The notes under the pieces are model-generated. The model worked only from the letters and a program-made list of their open reading frames with translations, did no database searches and was not told the origin of the DNA. Positions 11,539 to 23,615 of a stretch of DNA of 64,000 nt are shown piece by piece. A program made the position numbers and the translations under genes. Location: NCBI GenBank assembly GCA_021234535.1, contig CM037846.1:12292705-12356704 (forward strand), written 5' to 3'. Every line of letters begins with the position of its first letter. The stretch's first letter is position 1. Source of the stretch: Stichopus chloronotus. Lineage: Eukaryota > Echinodermata > Holothuroidea > Aspidochirotida > Stichopodidae.

Positions 11539-13860
11539 ATTTATTTAATAAATATAATACAATCAAGTAATTTTTCTGTTTTATTAACTTCAATTTGATT
11601 GTTTAGTGTTCATCAAACAGTTCACTGTTTTCATTCCATAACGTTAAATATTTCGTTAAATATGCTACTTCTGCGTAACATATAAAGGGCGTATGCCAGG
11701 TAGTACCATTTCAAGTGTGTTGGAATAGAATACACTGAGCACACTTTGTGAATTTGCTTTGTTGAGAAATTGCAAATCTGTATTAACTTTGTGATTGGAA
11801 AGTCGCATTTTTGTACGATGGAACATTTGTTTGCAATATAAATATTATACAAAGAATACAAACACATTGGTTGTAAACATTTTAGAAAAAGTTAATAATA
11901 AATTTACCCCTTTCTGCACGATACAAAAAAAAAATGCTGAAAGACATTATTTGAAGTAACAGCAATCATTTTGATAGGGAAAATGGTAAAATAGGCTATT
12001 CTATAAAGGGAACTTTACGTCATAAAGCGGTAAATCTATATAGACTTTTAACAGTTACTTTGTGCAACGTGTCTATTTGTTCCGATCAAGTGCATGAGGG
12101 ACCTGTGGGGATGAGCTGATATCAGTATACTAATTATTAGTGCTCCGAAATTAGGGCCTTATGTTTTTTTGTTTTCTGAATGTGTGGCAAAAATCAGGTG
12201 TGTTATATATATAACTAAAAAACTATGTTTTCATAATAAATGAAAGTTCAAATGATTTTTAAACATGGATATTCAAAAAACTTTGTAAAGAACTGAAAAT
12301 TGGCGGAAAGATGCATTTTAAACATTGAGATTGTTTTTTTCATTTCCTTTTCGCTTGTTTGTGTTTGTTTCTTTTCAAGTTTAGTTCAAAGACAAAGGAC
12401 TGTTTGTTAATTGACATCATATTTATGCGAATTCAGAAAAATGCAAAATACTGTGAAAATGCTGTAACGTTACATGTATTTTTTCTACAAAGCAGTAAAA
12501 GTAAAAAAAAAAAGCAGACGTCTGTCTAGGAGCCATGCGTTCACCCAATTTGGAACAAGGTGAAAACAGTTATGCAAAATATATATCAAAACGTCTTCCC
12601 TTGAAAAAATATGAACCAAAGAGAACTTGTTTTTTCATCGGCTTGAAGCATTGGGTCATACGTGAATGAGGGTCACAAAGGAAATGCCGCTGTTTTGTGA
12701 AATATGATAACTTATTCATATGTTTTGTTAAAAAAGGAATATCGACAACCTAAAAAGAAAAAAATATGTATTAATATAAACTGCCTCAGCCTCCCCGCCC
12801 TTCAAGTATGGAGCTATCGCAGAGACTTCATGCTTCGAGATATCATTTCGTATAAGATGCTGCAGACGATAGATGTAATTGAAGATAGAGAGGAAATGGC
12901 CCACCCATCGACAAAAATCATTAGTTCAAACCAAAACAGAGATATCTTTTAAAAACACGACTATTTGTTTTTTTTCTTCATCTTGTTTTCACAGAAGATT
13001 GCTTTAAACTATGTATACCTTAAACCAAAATCTAGAAAATTCGTGAACTTATGCCCGATGGAGTGTTGTCTTGACGAAGATGAGTCCATTTCATTTAAAA
13101 AGGTAACAATAGTAAAAAAAAAAAAAGGGAGCGATTTTAGCATAATCGCTGCTTATTTTTCTAAACCTAAATGACTGCTTGTAATCAGCACTACGGTTGG
13201 AGTGGGTGGATGTGATTAAGGGGGGGGGGGTGCTTTCTCACCACGATTATTAAGTATTCACACAGTCGTTAGTTGATTAATACAAAACAGAAAAAAAATG
13301 CTTTGGGGTTATTTTGTAAGAAGTTAGTAAAGTGAAGATCACCCACCGTCGATTGCATCTACAAAGCCACGGACTACCATTGATGGATGGATTAGAATTA
13401 GATACAACAAATTTAAATGGAAAATTAGTATTTAGATTTTCATTAGGAAGTAGAGGGAGGAAGGGATAGACAATAATATATATGACAACAAACTCATAGT
13501 TTGTGTTAGAGCAACAAAAGAACATGTGGGACAATATGTTAAAAATTGGTTACATTATCGTGGAAGATACGTACACCATTTTAACCCCCCTCCAAAAAAA
13601 AAAAAAAGAGAGAGAAGGAACTTCATTATAAGAATCAACCACAAGTCTCCACATGTTACGCAGTAGTACTCTGGCTGTCGAAAGAATAACTTGAAAGGAA
13701 GTGAACCCCCTTGGCTTTGATGGTTCGATATTTGTCAAAAATATTTCCAACGAGGGTAAATTTGTAAACAACGGAATGTGGAAAGTGAAGAAAATGAAAG
13801 TAAAGGAGAAATGAAAATAAAAGAGAAACCTGGGAAACTGAGCGACGTGACTTTAATAAT
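11539..13860. other. No supported gene
   Basis: Short frames only. A G run of eleven lies at 13220-13230, with A runs near 12507, 13112 and 13596. A pyrimidine-rich stretch ending in TTCAAG at about 12805 precedes an open frame to 12952. The AAG acceptor is poor and the product is unrecognised, so it is not called. Confidence 0.55.
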
Positions 13861-14013
13861 AGGTTAACCCTGGACCATGCATAATGATAATGCACGACCG
13901 GGGGTTAAATTAATACATGTAGCGATGTACAGGCGAGTGCATCCAGCCATAGCATTAACACCCGAGAATGCATTATCCTCCAGTCTTTGCGCAAGTCCAG
14001 TGTTGATTAACCT
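13861..14013. mobile_element. Short MITE-like element with about 50-base inverted ends
   Basis: The left end (AGGTTAACCCTGGACC, then ATAATGCACGACCGGGG) is the imperfect reverse complement of the right end (CCCGAGAATGCATTATCC, then GCAAGTCCAGTGTTGATTAACCTT). The total is about 153 bases with no coding capacity. A third arm-like copy lies at 18029-18082, supporting a dispersed family. No convincing target duplication was seen. It may instead be a chance pair of old solo repeats facing each other. Confidence 0.5.
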
Positions 14014-14708
14014 TGTTTATTCACACACAGAGAGAATTTTTGTTTTTGTTACGAAAAAAGGCGAAAACAAAAGAAAACTTGGGTGTGGAAATAATTGCCG
14101 CATTTTCATCAGAAACGAATACCTCACAGTATTAAAATTTGCAAATATATACAATTTAACGAATCTCGAAACCATTAAAGAATTATATCACATGTTGAAT
14201 TTAGTCTCATGCACTGAAAAATAATTGTACAGGAATTTAAATACATACTGGATTCAATAGCGCGTACTAAAGTCTTTCACAATCCGTGCGACGTAATACG
14301 TCTTTCTGTCAGAGACTGTTGCATTTGCACGAGTTTTTTTTCTTTTTTTTTTGCCAAAAGAAAAAAAAGAAGGAATTAACCACGATTTTTAAATCGTGAA
14401 AAAGGTATCAACCTAGGGTGGAAATAGTGCATGAATTAGGTTTAAACTCTTCTTCGAAGACCACAAGAAAAAAAAAAAAAGAAGAGATGAAATAGAAAAT
14501 GGCAACCTTTTAAATATTTCAAAGCTTATGGGAGCATGACGATCGCCCAAGGAGAGGCATTCCTATAAGTTTCATGCCACTCACAGAGTGCTTTGAGGTG
14601 GAATCTAGAAGAAGCTTGGAGGAAATGGATTTCGCTTGATTTAAAAAAAAAACACGCCAGTGTTTGCTTTGCATAATAAATTTCGTGTTTAACACTCTGC
14701 AATTCCAG
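14014..14708. other. No supported gene
   Basis: This interval holds an open frame to 14223 that runs out of the preceding repeat, plus T and A homopolymers facing each other at 14334-14372 that could fold back. Nothing else was recognised. Confidence 0.55.
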
Positions 14709-14897
14709 CGCCTATACAGTGAGATGGATTTTTTTCGGTCTCAGTGCTATTTACGTACAACTGGGTACGAATGGCAGGACAGAGTCTGGCAAAATGTACG
14801 AAGAGCATTGCAGTTGAAGAGCACACATTGTTACGTTGAGAGCTTAAAATACAATCTAAGACGTTACGGATTTCATAAATTATTACACCAATTATGA
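14709..14897 (+). CDS. Candidate terminal exon
   Basis: A pyrimidine-leaning stretch ends in AATTCCAG at 14708, a fair 3' splice site. A phase-0 frame of 62 codons then opens and ends at TGA (14895-14897). A canonical AATAAA poly(A) signal lies at 14944-14949, about 50 bases past the stop. The peptide is basic and aromatic, with segments such as RTTGYEWQDRVWQNVRRAL and SLKYNLRRYGFHKLL, unlike repeat-derived translations nearby. No family was recognised, and no upstream exon with a matching donor was identified. Confidence 0.3.
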   Translation, partial: RLYSEMDFFRSQCYLRTTGYEWQDRVWQNVRRALQLKSTHCYVESLKYNLRRYGFHKLLHQL

Positions 14898-14943
14898 TTT
14901 ATCAACGACATCAAATTACAAAATCCTTTTTTTGTAACATTTC

Positions 14944-14949
14944 AATAAA
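14944..14949 (+). promoter_or_regulatory. Candidate poly(A) signal AATAAA
   Basis: An exact AATAAA lies about 50 bases after the stop of the candidate exon at 14709-14897 and is followed by T-rich sequence. Such hexamers are common by chance in AT-rich DNA, so support rests on the position. Confidence 0.25.
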
Positions 14950-16212
14950 ATCTTATTTCATATTTTCACTTTTGCACTTTATTTGTTTTGTCTCTCTCTC
15001 TCTGTTAGAAGGGAGGTCTCCACAAATGGTTCCCCTCAGTCCCATCCTCCTGCAACCGTACACTTGTAAATGTGACACATTTTACGGCGGTAATTTACAC
15101 CATACCGTAGGCCAGCATAGCATCATGTTGTGAGTCGCTAAAAGTCTTTTGGTTTTAAAATCATCAACATCTCGCCCAAAGCCTCGAGGTAAATTCATAC
15201 CGAATTTGATTTTATCAGACTATTTTGTTTTTCCTTTTTTCTTAACCCATCAGGGGAAAGAAAAAGGTAATGAAGATCAAAGGGAGATCGATACAACAAA
15301 AAAAAAAGAGAAATAAAAAGGGAATGTTTTGGTTCATATTACAATTACATTGTAAATACATGAGGAAAGCTTATACCGGCCACTCTCAAACCTAAGTTGT
15401 GATTTCTGCATTTTATTCTACTTGGCAGTGAAACGTAAGGCGACCGTTTGAGGCGCCTCGATGGAAGATATAAGCAAATGCAAAGTTTAGAAAGAATTCA
15501 GATTAGAGCCACGTGTAAGGAAGGCAGCATCAAAATACGAAAATGGAAGAAATTTCTTTACCCCCTTTTTTTCCCTAAATATGTATGTTTTATTTTTTCC
15601 TTTAACTTGGCTAAAGTAAAGGTTTACTATATAGCCTAAGTGTATACTTGTATTTTACTTTTGTTTCACAAGAAGTGAAGATGGAGATAAAACATCGGAA
15701 ATAAAATGTTGATTCGAGAGAGAGAGAGAGATAGAGAGACAGCCAGTGAGGGGATGATGAAAGGTGTATTCATCCTTATGAGCTCGATCTCAGCATCTGT
15801 ACAAAGGAGGAGAAGCAGAAGGAGGGGGGGGGGTGGGTGTAACGTCGATTAATAAACTGTTAAAAACAAAATATCAAAGAATGACACTAAAATTGTCGGC
15901 TACCTGTCAGCCCGAAAGTGGTACCGTAGTGTGTGATGGGGTGACCATCGAATGTGCCCTGAAAGAAATCTATTATTCCAAGATTGAAACAGTTCGGCCT
16001 ACAAGAGTCAGCGGAACGTTTTACAGTGAATCAGTTTTATCTTAAATGAAGATTTACTCATCCAGAGAAATATTCCGTCACAGAAGATGAAATTATTCTG
16101 TTTTCTTGATGACAACCCAACCCAAAACAACCCAAAACAAAATTAACTCTCCAAATGTGTCAGTAGAGTGGCAGGTAAGACGGGCACTGGACTAGCAACA
16201 CAACTTAAATGA
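14950..16212. other. No supported gene; (GA)n and G-run tracts
   Basis: A (GA)n tract occupies about 15716-15739 and a G run about 15823-15832. A 70-codon plus frame at 15833-16045 has three cysteines but no recognised motif. Other content appears unique. Confidence 0.55.
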
Positions 16213-16280
16213 CATGGGTTGTGACTATAATCGGGCGTGGTCCATTGACGCCATGGGTTGTGACTATAATCAGGCGTGAT
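16213..16280. repeat. Two-copy direct repeat, 39-bp period
   Basis: CATGGGTTGTGACTATAATC is found at 16213 and again at 16252, followed in both by a GGGCGTG/AGGCGTG variant. The second copy is cut short after 28 bases. Confidence 0.85.
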
Positions 16281-17147
16281 AGTTGAGAGCACGTGATACC
16301 TTTTGTTGGTATATGTATTACCAATTGAGAAAGGAAAGGAGTGTCAGGGCTTACTCGCTGCCAAACTGATTTCAAACATGGTGGACTAAAGGTGGTTTTG
16401 TAGGTAATTGGAAACGTAACGTAAAGCACAATATGTCTATTGCACGGTTAAATCAATTTTCAAGTTATTCATGCACCCCTTGACTAAGGAGTGTTTCTTA
16501 ATATGCGCCCGTCGTTGAAAAGCGCCTTAACACATGCATGAATCAGTTGTCTAGATATAGGAACATCAAACGATGTTTTGAAAATACAGTACACCACACA
16601 GAATCTTTTCATTAGATACGTAAGAGACATTTTAGAACGCCCTCTCAGCAATACGCTCTGTAAAAAGCGTGACACACGGTAAATTTCATGTCCTACGCAC
16701 GCTCGCATATATGTGGTGTATGCATATCTGTATGGAAAAAATAACGGATAAAAATAAAACATGTAAATTAAGAATAGGATTAGTAACCATGAAATAGGCT
16801 AGGTTCATATTGGAAGAATCCTCAACTCCTGTTGGCCTACTCCAGTCAGGTGACCGTTGGTTATCAGCAGATGAACCAAGAGGAAACTACGGTCAATCAC
16901 ATTCGGATGAATATAACATAACCATAGATCGTCAGTGTTTTTTCAGTCTGCTATATCTTTACACAACACAATGACTAATACTACTACTAGTACTGGTAGT
17001 GAAATAACGTTCGATTCGAAGTTCGTAGACCTAGCGTTACCTAGACCTACGCCTGCTGAAAAGTACGGTAAAACGTAAATCTAGGTAAATCTATGTAACA
17101 ACAACACGGTGATAATGTCAGTGGTAATTGTCTGACTGTAATCTTAC
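16281..17147. other. No supported gene
   Basis: Only short minus-strand frames without splice support. A CTACTACTAGTACTGGTAGT patch near 16981 is a small imperfect palindrome. Confidence 0.55.
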
Positions 17148-17329
17148 CTCTCTAAATTTCAGAATTGCGTCAAGGGAAAACTTATCCAGCATATTTTGGA
17201 CACCTTTGAAAGTTTCATAGCCCTCCGGAATAAGCTTTCCTTCTTTGTCGATTCTACTGAGAAGTCCAAAAACAATTCCGCATGCAATAAAATCGTAAAG
17301 AGGACCAAGGACTGCAATCCATCGCCATA
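17148..17329 (-). CDS. Candidate internal exon of a membrane protein
   Basis: On the minus strand the segment begins after an acceptor ending CCCTTCAG and stops at GAG before GTAAGATT, a near-consensus donor. It is 182 bases long: two bases completing a split codon plus 60 codons, ending in phase 0. The peptide starts WRWIAVLGPLYDFIACGIVF, a hydrophobic stretch of about 20 residues that could span a membrane. It continues into a charged segment containing DKEGKLIPEGYETFKG and LDKFSLDAILKFRE. An in-frame TAA lies upstream of the acceptor, so the frame is not an arbitrary long one. Codon makeup and amino-acid balance look like real coding sequence. The family was not recognised. An alternative start at the ATG near 17348 would make this a first exon. 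Confidence 0.5.
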
Positions 17330-18028
17330 CTGAAGGGTCTCCATACAACCGCCAGATTTTTAATATTTTTTAGGACTAAGAACTCCAAAACACAAATAAT
17401 GTATTTAGGCCTATGATATATAATAATCCTTCTTTGTTGAATCTTGCATAGGCGAAGCCTTGTTCCGAAATTTTGCATAAAACTCTCTAAGTCACAGTCA
17501 TATGACAAATTAGGGTCCGTACACAGCAAGTCTCCCACTTATCGCCTCATGCTGTTAGGGCTGAGCGTGAAACATCAAACATGTCCAAGCCTTCTCGAAA
17601 TGTATGTTCAATAAATCTTTAACTTTCTACAACCAAACTCGGTCTACTAGCCATAGAACGCAAATTTCACAAAACAAGTCCCTGTAGCTGCACAACGCTC
17701 CGTAACTAAGCACTGCGAGTTCCGTACACACTGCACTTACACTGAACCAAAGCATGGTCACATTAGTACACTACCTAAGAGCAGACTAACTAAAAACATG
17801 CATTGTTGCTTTGTCAATCATTATTGTAATTCTTTTTGTTTAAGTGTTACTTTGTGTTTCGTCCACGAATATTGTTGATATGTTGTACATTTGTTTACCT
17901 TTTCTCGGTTATTTTTTTCAATAAAACACACAATTATTTAAGAATCAAATTCCTTTCTTCCTCGTCCTTTTTTTGTATAAAAATCTTGATTGTATGCACG
18001 ATGGCGCATGGCTTGCATTGACCCCTCC
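17330..18028. other. No supported gene
   Basis: No further exon was recognised upstream of the 17.2-kb candidate on the minus strand. T-rich stretches occupy 17820-17980. Confidence 0.55.
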
Positions 18029-18082
18029 CCCCCGATCGTGCATTATCCCACAGCTAATACAAGGTCCGGGGTTGATTAACCT
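18029..18082 (+). repeat. Solo arm related to the 13.9-kb MITE-like element
   Basis: GATCGTGCATTATCC, then CAAGGTCC and GGGGTTGATTAACCTT, match the right end of 13861-14013 and, reversed, its left end. No opposite arm was found nearby, so this is a fragment or a solo repeat. Confidence 0.55.
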
Positions 18083-20552
18083 TCAATTGACATTATGCAA
18101 AATTGAGCATATGCGCCGGCATATGCGACACTTCTAATATTGATTAGATCAAAGATATACTGTATTGTTGGTACTCGCTTATAGTCGATCGTTTCCCAGT
18201 CCTTCGTGCTTGGTACAGGTATTTGCTTTCTCTTCTCTTAAACAATGTGTTCACTCCCCTTTAAACAATACTTACTAATTATGACTGTAGTGTTGCGCTA
18301 TAGGTCTCCATCTACCAGCAATATCAAGTTAAATACTTGCCATAGGTAAACAGTGTATACGTTCTACTACAAAATATTTGCTTCCCGTACACTCGATAGC
18401 CATTGGATACCGAGGACAAGGATATTAACAAGGTTGCCAAACAACAGCACTAAAAGCATTTTATGTCCTCAAAATTCGTCGAAATAATTACAACGACGTC
18501 GAAGCTTGCACATCGTCGTGCACTGGTATTCATAATATGAGCATAATCATCAACGAATGACCATATATTACTAATCTATTTGACGTGAAATTCAGTGTGG
18601 GGAATATCGAACGTATGTTAATTACTTGAACGTTTTCTTTGCACGATCCAATGTAGTTTCTGTAATTCAAACTTTGTGAGTTGCATCTCTAAAAATAAAG
18701 AAAGTGATTTGACTCTTCTCCTCTTTTTTTTTTTTTTTAATGAAACTAACATAAGCTGATAAAAAAAAAAAAAAACACACACAAGAACACACACTTGTTG
18801 TTTATAGGTTTTCTGCATCATTTGTTTTTATTTTTTTTTTAATTTCAATGTATAGCAGGGATAACTCGTTCTCTTCAAGGGACATTAAAAGATCCTATAA
18901 AATGTGTTGAAATCGACTTTGCTCTCATTTCAATTTGTTTTTATTACGTAAAATGTTGTAGGTTGACGCTTCGGAAATGTTACTCGAAATTTTAGCTGTT
19001 TACAAAGGGGCATAAAAAACTCATGTCATTTTTTTTTCTAAGTTGCTCTCTTTAGGGGAATTTCTTAAACGTGACAAGCCCAAGTTTCGTATAGATATTA
19101 CTCCCCCAGTAAAAGTCACCTTGTTCTCTCTCAGCAAAGAGTATGTAGTATAGTCAATTATACTTTAGGGAAGCTGCAACACGCTACCTGTCAACCGCTG
19201 TTTTATATCTAGGTCAGGATCCGGAAAAATATAGTGACGTCACTTGTTCCTGTATGAATATTGTCTTACATGGGCATGACCCCTTCTGCTGGAGCTTTGA
19301 GAAACTTTATTTAATTATAATTTTGTCCCCTTAGGGATATTTATTGAAAGAAATGTTCCACTTGAATATTCCGTTGCCAACTCAAGCCCCAAATACCAGT
19401 TTTAGCTAAGTCCATCAGAGGTAAAATATCATGACTGTGAGTTATTTAGGCAAATTTATGAAACCACTACGAAGGAACATTGAAAAGTTCGAATAGAAGT
19501 ATACCACTGCCAAAAGTGCCGGATGACAAGAAAGAGCGGCGTATTCTATTTTTATAACCCATAGACGAGGTACATGTTGCTGGTCGACCATGCCTAGTAC
19601 GAAATTCAACTGAAGGAGAAGTTTAAAACAAATGAGCATTACAAATGAATCTGAAGTTGTGTTACAAATAAACGAGTAAGAAATAAATGGAGCTAAAAAA
19701 GAAATACCATGGAGCTATTTTTATGGCCATGAAGGTATAATGTCTGACCATGGAGCTATTTGAAAGACTCTCGGTTTTTAATTTTGACCATGCACCCTCC
19801 AAAGAGAGAGAGGGAGAGAAAGAGAGAGACTTGAGAATATCCTTTTTTCTATAGAATGAAATTGCATGTGACGATTCTAAAGTACTGCAGTTGTCTCAGC
19901 ACTGTAGAGAGACTGTTAATGCCCACGTTTCAAACCGCGTCTTCATACTTTGCGAGTATCTGAACCATTTAATGAATGAATTCGATGTTTTTTAAACGGT
20001 ATTTGCAAACGACAACTTTTCGTAACACCAAAATTACGAAGGTTGATTGACAAATCGCCTATAATTAACAAGTTAGGAGACAGTCATTTTACTGCAAATT
20101 TTGTGTGCACTGCATCTTGCCTACACACGCCGGTGGTCGCCAACTTGCCATCATTTTATGTCGCGTAAATAGTCCTGACATGCACGTGTATAAGGGGACG
20201 AAGTTATTCGTCTTATATGTGTCGAGTACCTGACTCATTTACGAAGTTAAATGGTACAAAACTGATATCTGTGGAAAGGAGATAACAGTCCTTCTATTTT
20301 GGTAATGATAGATAATTTTACGATAGGTTGGAAACACACCTTTCATAAGAAGGATCACATCCCTACTTTTACACATGCTTGCTCGGCGAAGTGGCCTTCG
20401 ACAGTACTTTTTATGTTTTAGCATATACTTTTCATGGTTGTAATCTTTTGATGCTTTCTAAATGTTGAGATATTATGCTTGAAAAATCACCGCTTTTAGT
20501 TCATTAGCATTTAAAACCCCTGGACATCACGAAACGTCATGAATAAAATGTA
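18083..20552. other. No supported gene
   Basis: The interval includes T/A runs near 18725 and 18763, one exact TGACGTCA at 19235 within the longer palindrome AGTGACGTCACT, two copies of CCATGGAGCTATTT (about 19708 and 19749), and a GA-rich tract at 19803-19829. No supported exons. Confidence 0.55.
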
Positions 20553-21660
20553 AGACAAGCAAGCTCTTTTAGTGTGATTGCGGATAGACTGCTTACCCTT
20601 ACCAATGATGTGGTCTATGTTGAAAACTGCTTTAAATCTAACAAGTTATGCCTAGATGCTGCAAAGTCGACCGCCATTTTGTTCCGTCCCAAACAAAAAG
20701 TTATTGACCTCGAGATTGGTGGCATCCCCACAGATAACAATTTTATTCTTTTTTCTGATTGTATCCCTTTTCCTGGAATTACCATTGTGCAACACTGGTA
20801 AGTTGGTCTGCTTACATTAACAATACTTACAATAAAATTGCTCAATGTGCTGGTACAATTTATAGATTGAAAAAAACGTAGTTCCCAGAAAGGTCCTGTT
20901 AAAAAAAAAAAATACTGAAATTTTTTCCGTTTATTATTTACTGTGTTCGGATATGGGATATGCGACTGCCATGTTGTGACTGCCATGTTATGTTTGTTAT
21001 GACAAACGTGTTATTTGCTTCAGAAAAGAATTGCTCGTTCCCTTGCTGGTGAAGATGTTTGTCACCATTGAACCCTCCTTTTAGGAAACGCTTTACTTAA
21101 TTTCGAAGATATTGTTAGGTATCATACTGCTGAATTAATGCTTCAAGCAACTTCTAATTTACTGCCCACTTCAATTGCCAGAATTTTTACTAAAACATAA
21201 CTCGTAACACGTAACTCTGACCACATTATCCCCCATTTTAGACTATTACTAACCCAACATAATATTAACTATACTGGACCCACTGCATGGAATAATTTAT
21301 CACAGTCACGTAAGTAACATCATTTAAAAGACATTTAAAGACATACTTACTACTAAGGGTATGATCCTTTTCATTCCTCCTTTCTGTTTGAGGTTGTGGT
21401 GGTGGTGGTGGTGGTGGTGGTGGTGGTGGTGGGGAGGGGGGGGTTTGGTGTTGGGGTGAAGGTGTGTGGGTGGTGAAGGAGGGAGGGAGTTTGGGATCAA
21501 GTTTTTATTCACTTATTTCACTTTTCGTCTGGGCATCTACTTCCTCACAAGATTTGCGTAACTCTCCAGTAGAGCTCCTTAACTATATTTATACTTTACT
21601 ACTTTGGTACATTCTCAATATACATGTACTTCACGCATTGATATGGTTACAATAAAGTTT
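20553..21660 (+). pseudogene. 5'-truncated, broken non-LTR retrotransposon (reverse transcriptase C-terminal part and tail)
   Basis: The segment from 20574 translates to a typical non-LTR reverse-transcriptase region after the catalytic box. FKSNKLCLDAAKSTAILF is the usual FKSNKLxLNxxKT motif; a PKQKVIDLEIGGI segment follows and then a FPGITI-like box. After an indel near 20801 the frame changes and matches continue with AYINN and NKIAQCAGTIYRLKK. Near 21180-21300 the classic tail motif NYTGPTAWNNL appears, preceded by a DHIIPHFR-like segment. Stops and frameshifts interrupt every frame, so no enzyme can be made. The catalytic aspartate box is missing, showing 5' truncation near 20553. The interval ends near an AATAAAGTTTTC segment around 21652; the exact 3' edge and clade (jockey/CR1-like) are inferred. 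Confidence 0.75.
21394..21490. repeat. (GGT)n and G-rich tract
   Basis: GGT triplets run from about 21395 to 21431 and pass into G runs and GGTG/GGAG repeats. Several G runs of three or more could form a quadruplex. The polyhistidine frame on the opposite strand is a repeat artefact. It lies within the retrotransposon tail. Confidence 0.85.
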
Positions 21661-23607
21661 TCTGAAACGAAATGAATTGCTCAACAAAGTAAGTCATGTA
21701 TATTACTTTGCGGCGTAGACAAATTGTGTATACACTAAGTTTCATACAAATGAATAACTAAAGACATTATCTGTACTGTAGGTGTATGATCCGCAGGTAT
21801 GCAGTTGGTAATTTAGTCAACAGTCAAAAAGTGCTTAAATGCAAAGCGTTTGCTATCCCCTGTGTACTCACGGAGGATTAGCCGTAGAAATTAATGCAGT
21901 TATAAGAATGGCGCCATGTGACCTGTAATGAAAACTACAAACCTTAACTGTTGCTACGGCAACGTAATTACCGATGCGTATACTATACCAGTAACTCTAT
22001 GCCAACTTAAATCGTTCGAGATAGATTGCGTGCTGCATTTTTTTTCCCTTTTTTGCTTGTCAAAAATACCAAAAATGTAGCAAAGACTGACTTGTTTCAC
22101 TTGTGATATGAAGAATTGATTGAATAAACAGATAACGCAGCATTTGAAATTCAATTTCAGAGATGAATGCACACTATACAGGTATGAGGAAACACAAATT
22201 ATAGGTCCTGGTTTGCAGCTGTGCAACAGTGGTGCCCTCTTTACTTTCCGCTCGGCTTCACATGAAGATACATTCGGCAATACAATGGATGGGCATTCAG
22301 TTGTTCACCATGTTTCTTTATATTTTCTATAATTTCTGCGGACTTTTCACGCGCTATGTCTTTCGTGACATACGACGACTGATGTCAGCAACGGGAGACA
22401 ATGCAAATACAGAAAACGTGAGCACATATACACATTAGCACAGGAGGGATTTAATGAGATTCTTCTATACCCCATTGCATACGTTGCTCACGCTAGCTAA
22501 TCGTCGAACAATCGTGATTGGTAGATATTACGTACGGTGAGTATATTAGCCAGCGAAATTTTCCTTGACATTGAATGATAAAATAAATAGACAAAATCGT
22601 GAGAGAGAGAAAGAGAAAAAAAAAAAACTGAACAAATTTTACTATTTTGTCAAGGCTTTCTGCAAACGGCTACTAGCGACTGACTCAACATCCGTTAGAA
22701 AACGTTCTTGCCTTGGTCTATGGAAAACAAAGTTTTTATTCCCTTTTCCCCTGTAAGTATAATTTCAAGTCTACTTTTTACGCTTTCGTCTTATATTTTT
22801 TGACACAGTCGGGTTTTTTAACTTCCGTCTTCTAGTCCTGATAGGCCTTTATAGAGGTCTAAACCCACCCCCCCCCGCCACACACACACACACACACAAA
22901 GGAGAAACAACGGTAACAGAATATTTCTTGGCAACAACGTTACATATTTATATAAAATCCATTTGACGGGAAGCACATTGCTCCCTTTGGTAAGAATTTA
23001 GTTTCCTACTTATACTATCTGAACCTGTAATGGAGAGTGGAGCGTTTTGGCATATAATTCCATTTAGTTTACAGCTAAGCAGAAAATGATTTTGCATGGG
23101 AAGATGAAGAAATTAAGTGAATGCTTCTCCGAAGCATCTGAATTGAATGTAATCACAGGGCTACATTAATGTCAAAATTGCATTTCAAACCAACGTTTCA
23201 TCAATTGAAGCTTCTCACTCCCAATATAGACAATTACCTCGATACCGTGCGTGGAGTTCCCTCGGTCAGAGCTTTAGCCCTCACGGTCATTGTCATTATT
23301 TTTGCAGTATGGTTATCAGGCCTATGGCTTTTAAGTCGCAGCCGAAGGCTTTTCTTCACAAGTACCGCATCCTCTGTAAATTTGTCCTAATTATTAGAGA
23401 TAATATCGGAATTTTGCAGGTGACCGGTTTTTACGATATTTATTTCTAGAATATATGTACATGTTTACAGCGTGGAACAACGATTTTGTCAAAAGACATG
23501 CAACTGTTTCTGAATGCGCGATCCATTAAGAAGGCAGACAGGTGATAGTTCCATTAAAAGGTTTTATGCCACAGCAACAACTGTGCTAATTCACGCATAT
23601 CCTCTTT
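21661..23607. other. No supported gene; C-run and (CA)n tract
   Basis: C run plus (CA)n occupies about 22867-22899. A plus-strand 73-codon frame at 23169-23390 contains one likely membrane-spanning stretch (ALTVIVIIFAVWLSGLWLL) but has no splice or family support. Confidence 0.55.
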
Positions 23608-23615
23608 GATAAACT
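23608..23615. repeat. Left 8-bp target-site duplication GATAAACT
   Basis: GATAAACT immediately precedes the CAGTGGCG terminus and is repeated exactly at 24411-24418 after the opposite terminus. Confidence 0.8.

Noticed and set aside
11440..11540. Possible functional tRNA gene
   Set aside because: The A box is good but the B box is decayed and too far away. No acceptor-stem pairing was seen, and the head is joined to a SINE core.
20615..20986. 123-codon minus-strand frame
   Set aside because: It is the antisense shadow of the reverse-transcriptase pseudogene.
21324..21512. Polyhistidine/proline frame on the minus strand
   Set aside because: It is the complement of the (GGT)n and G-rich tract in a retrotransposon tail.
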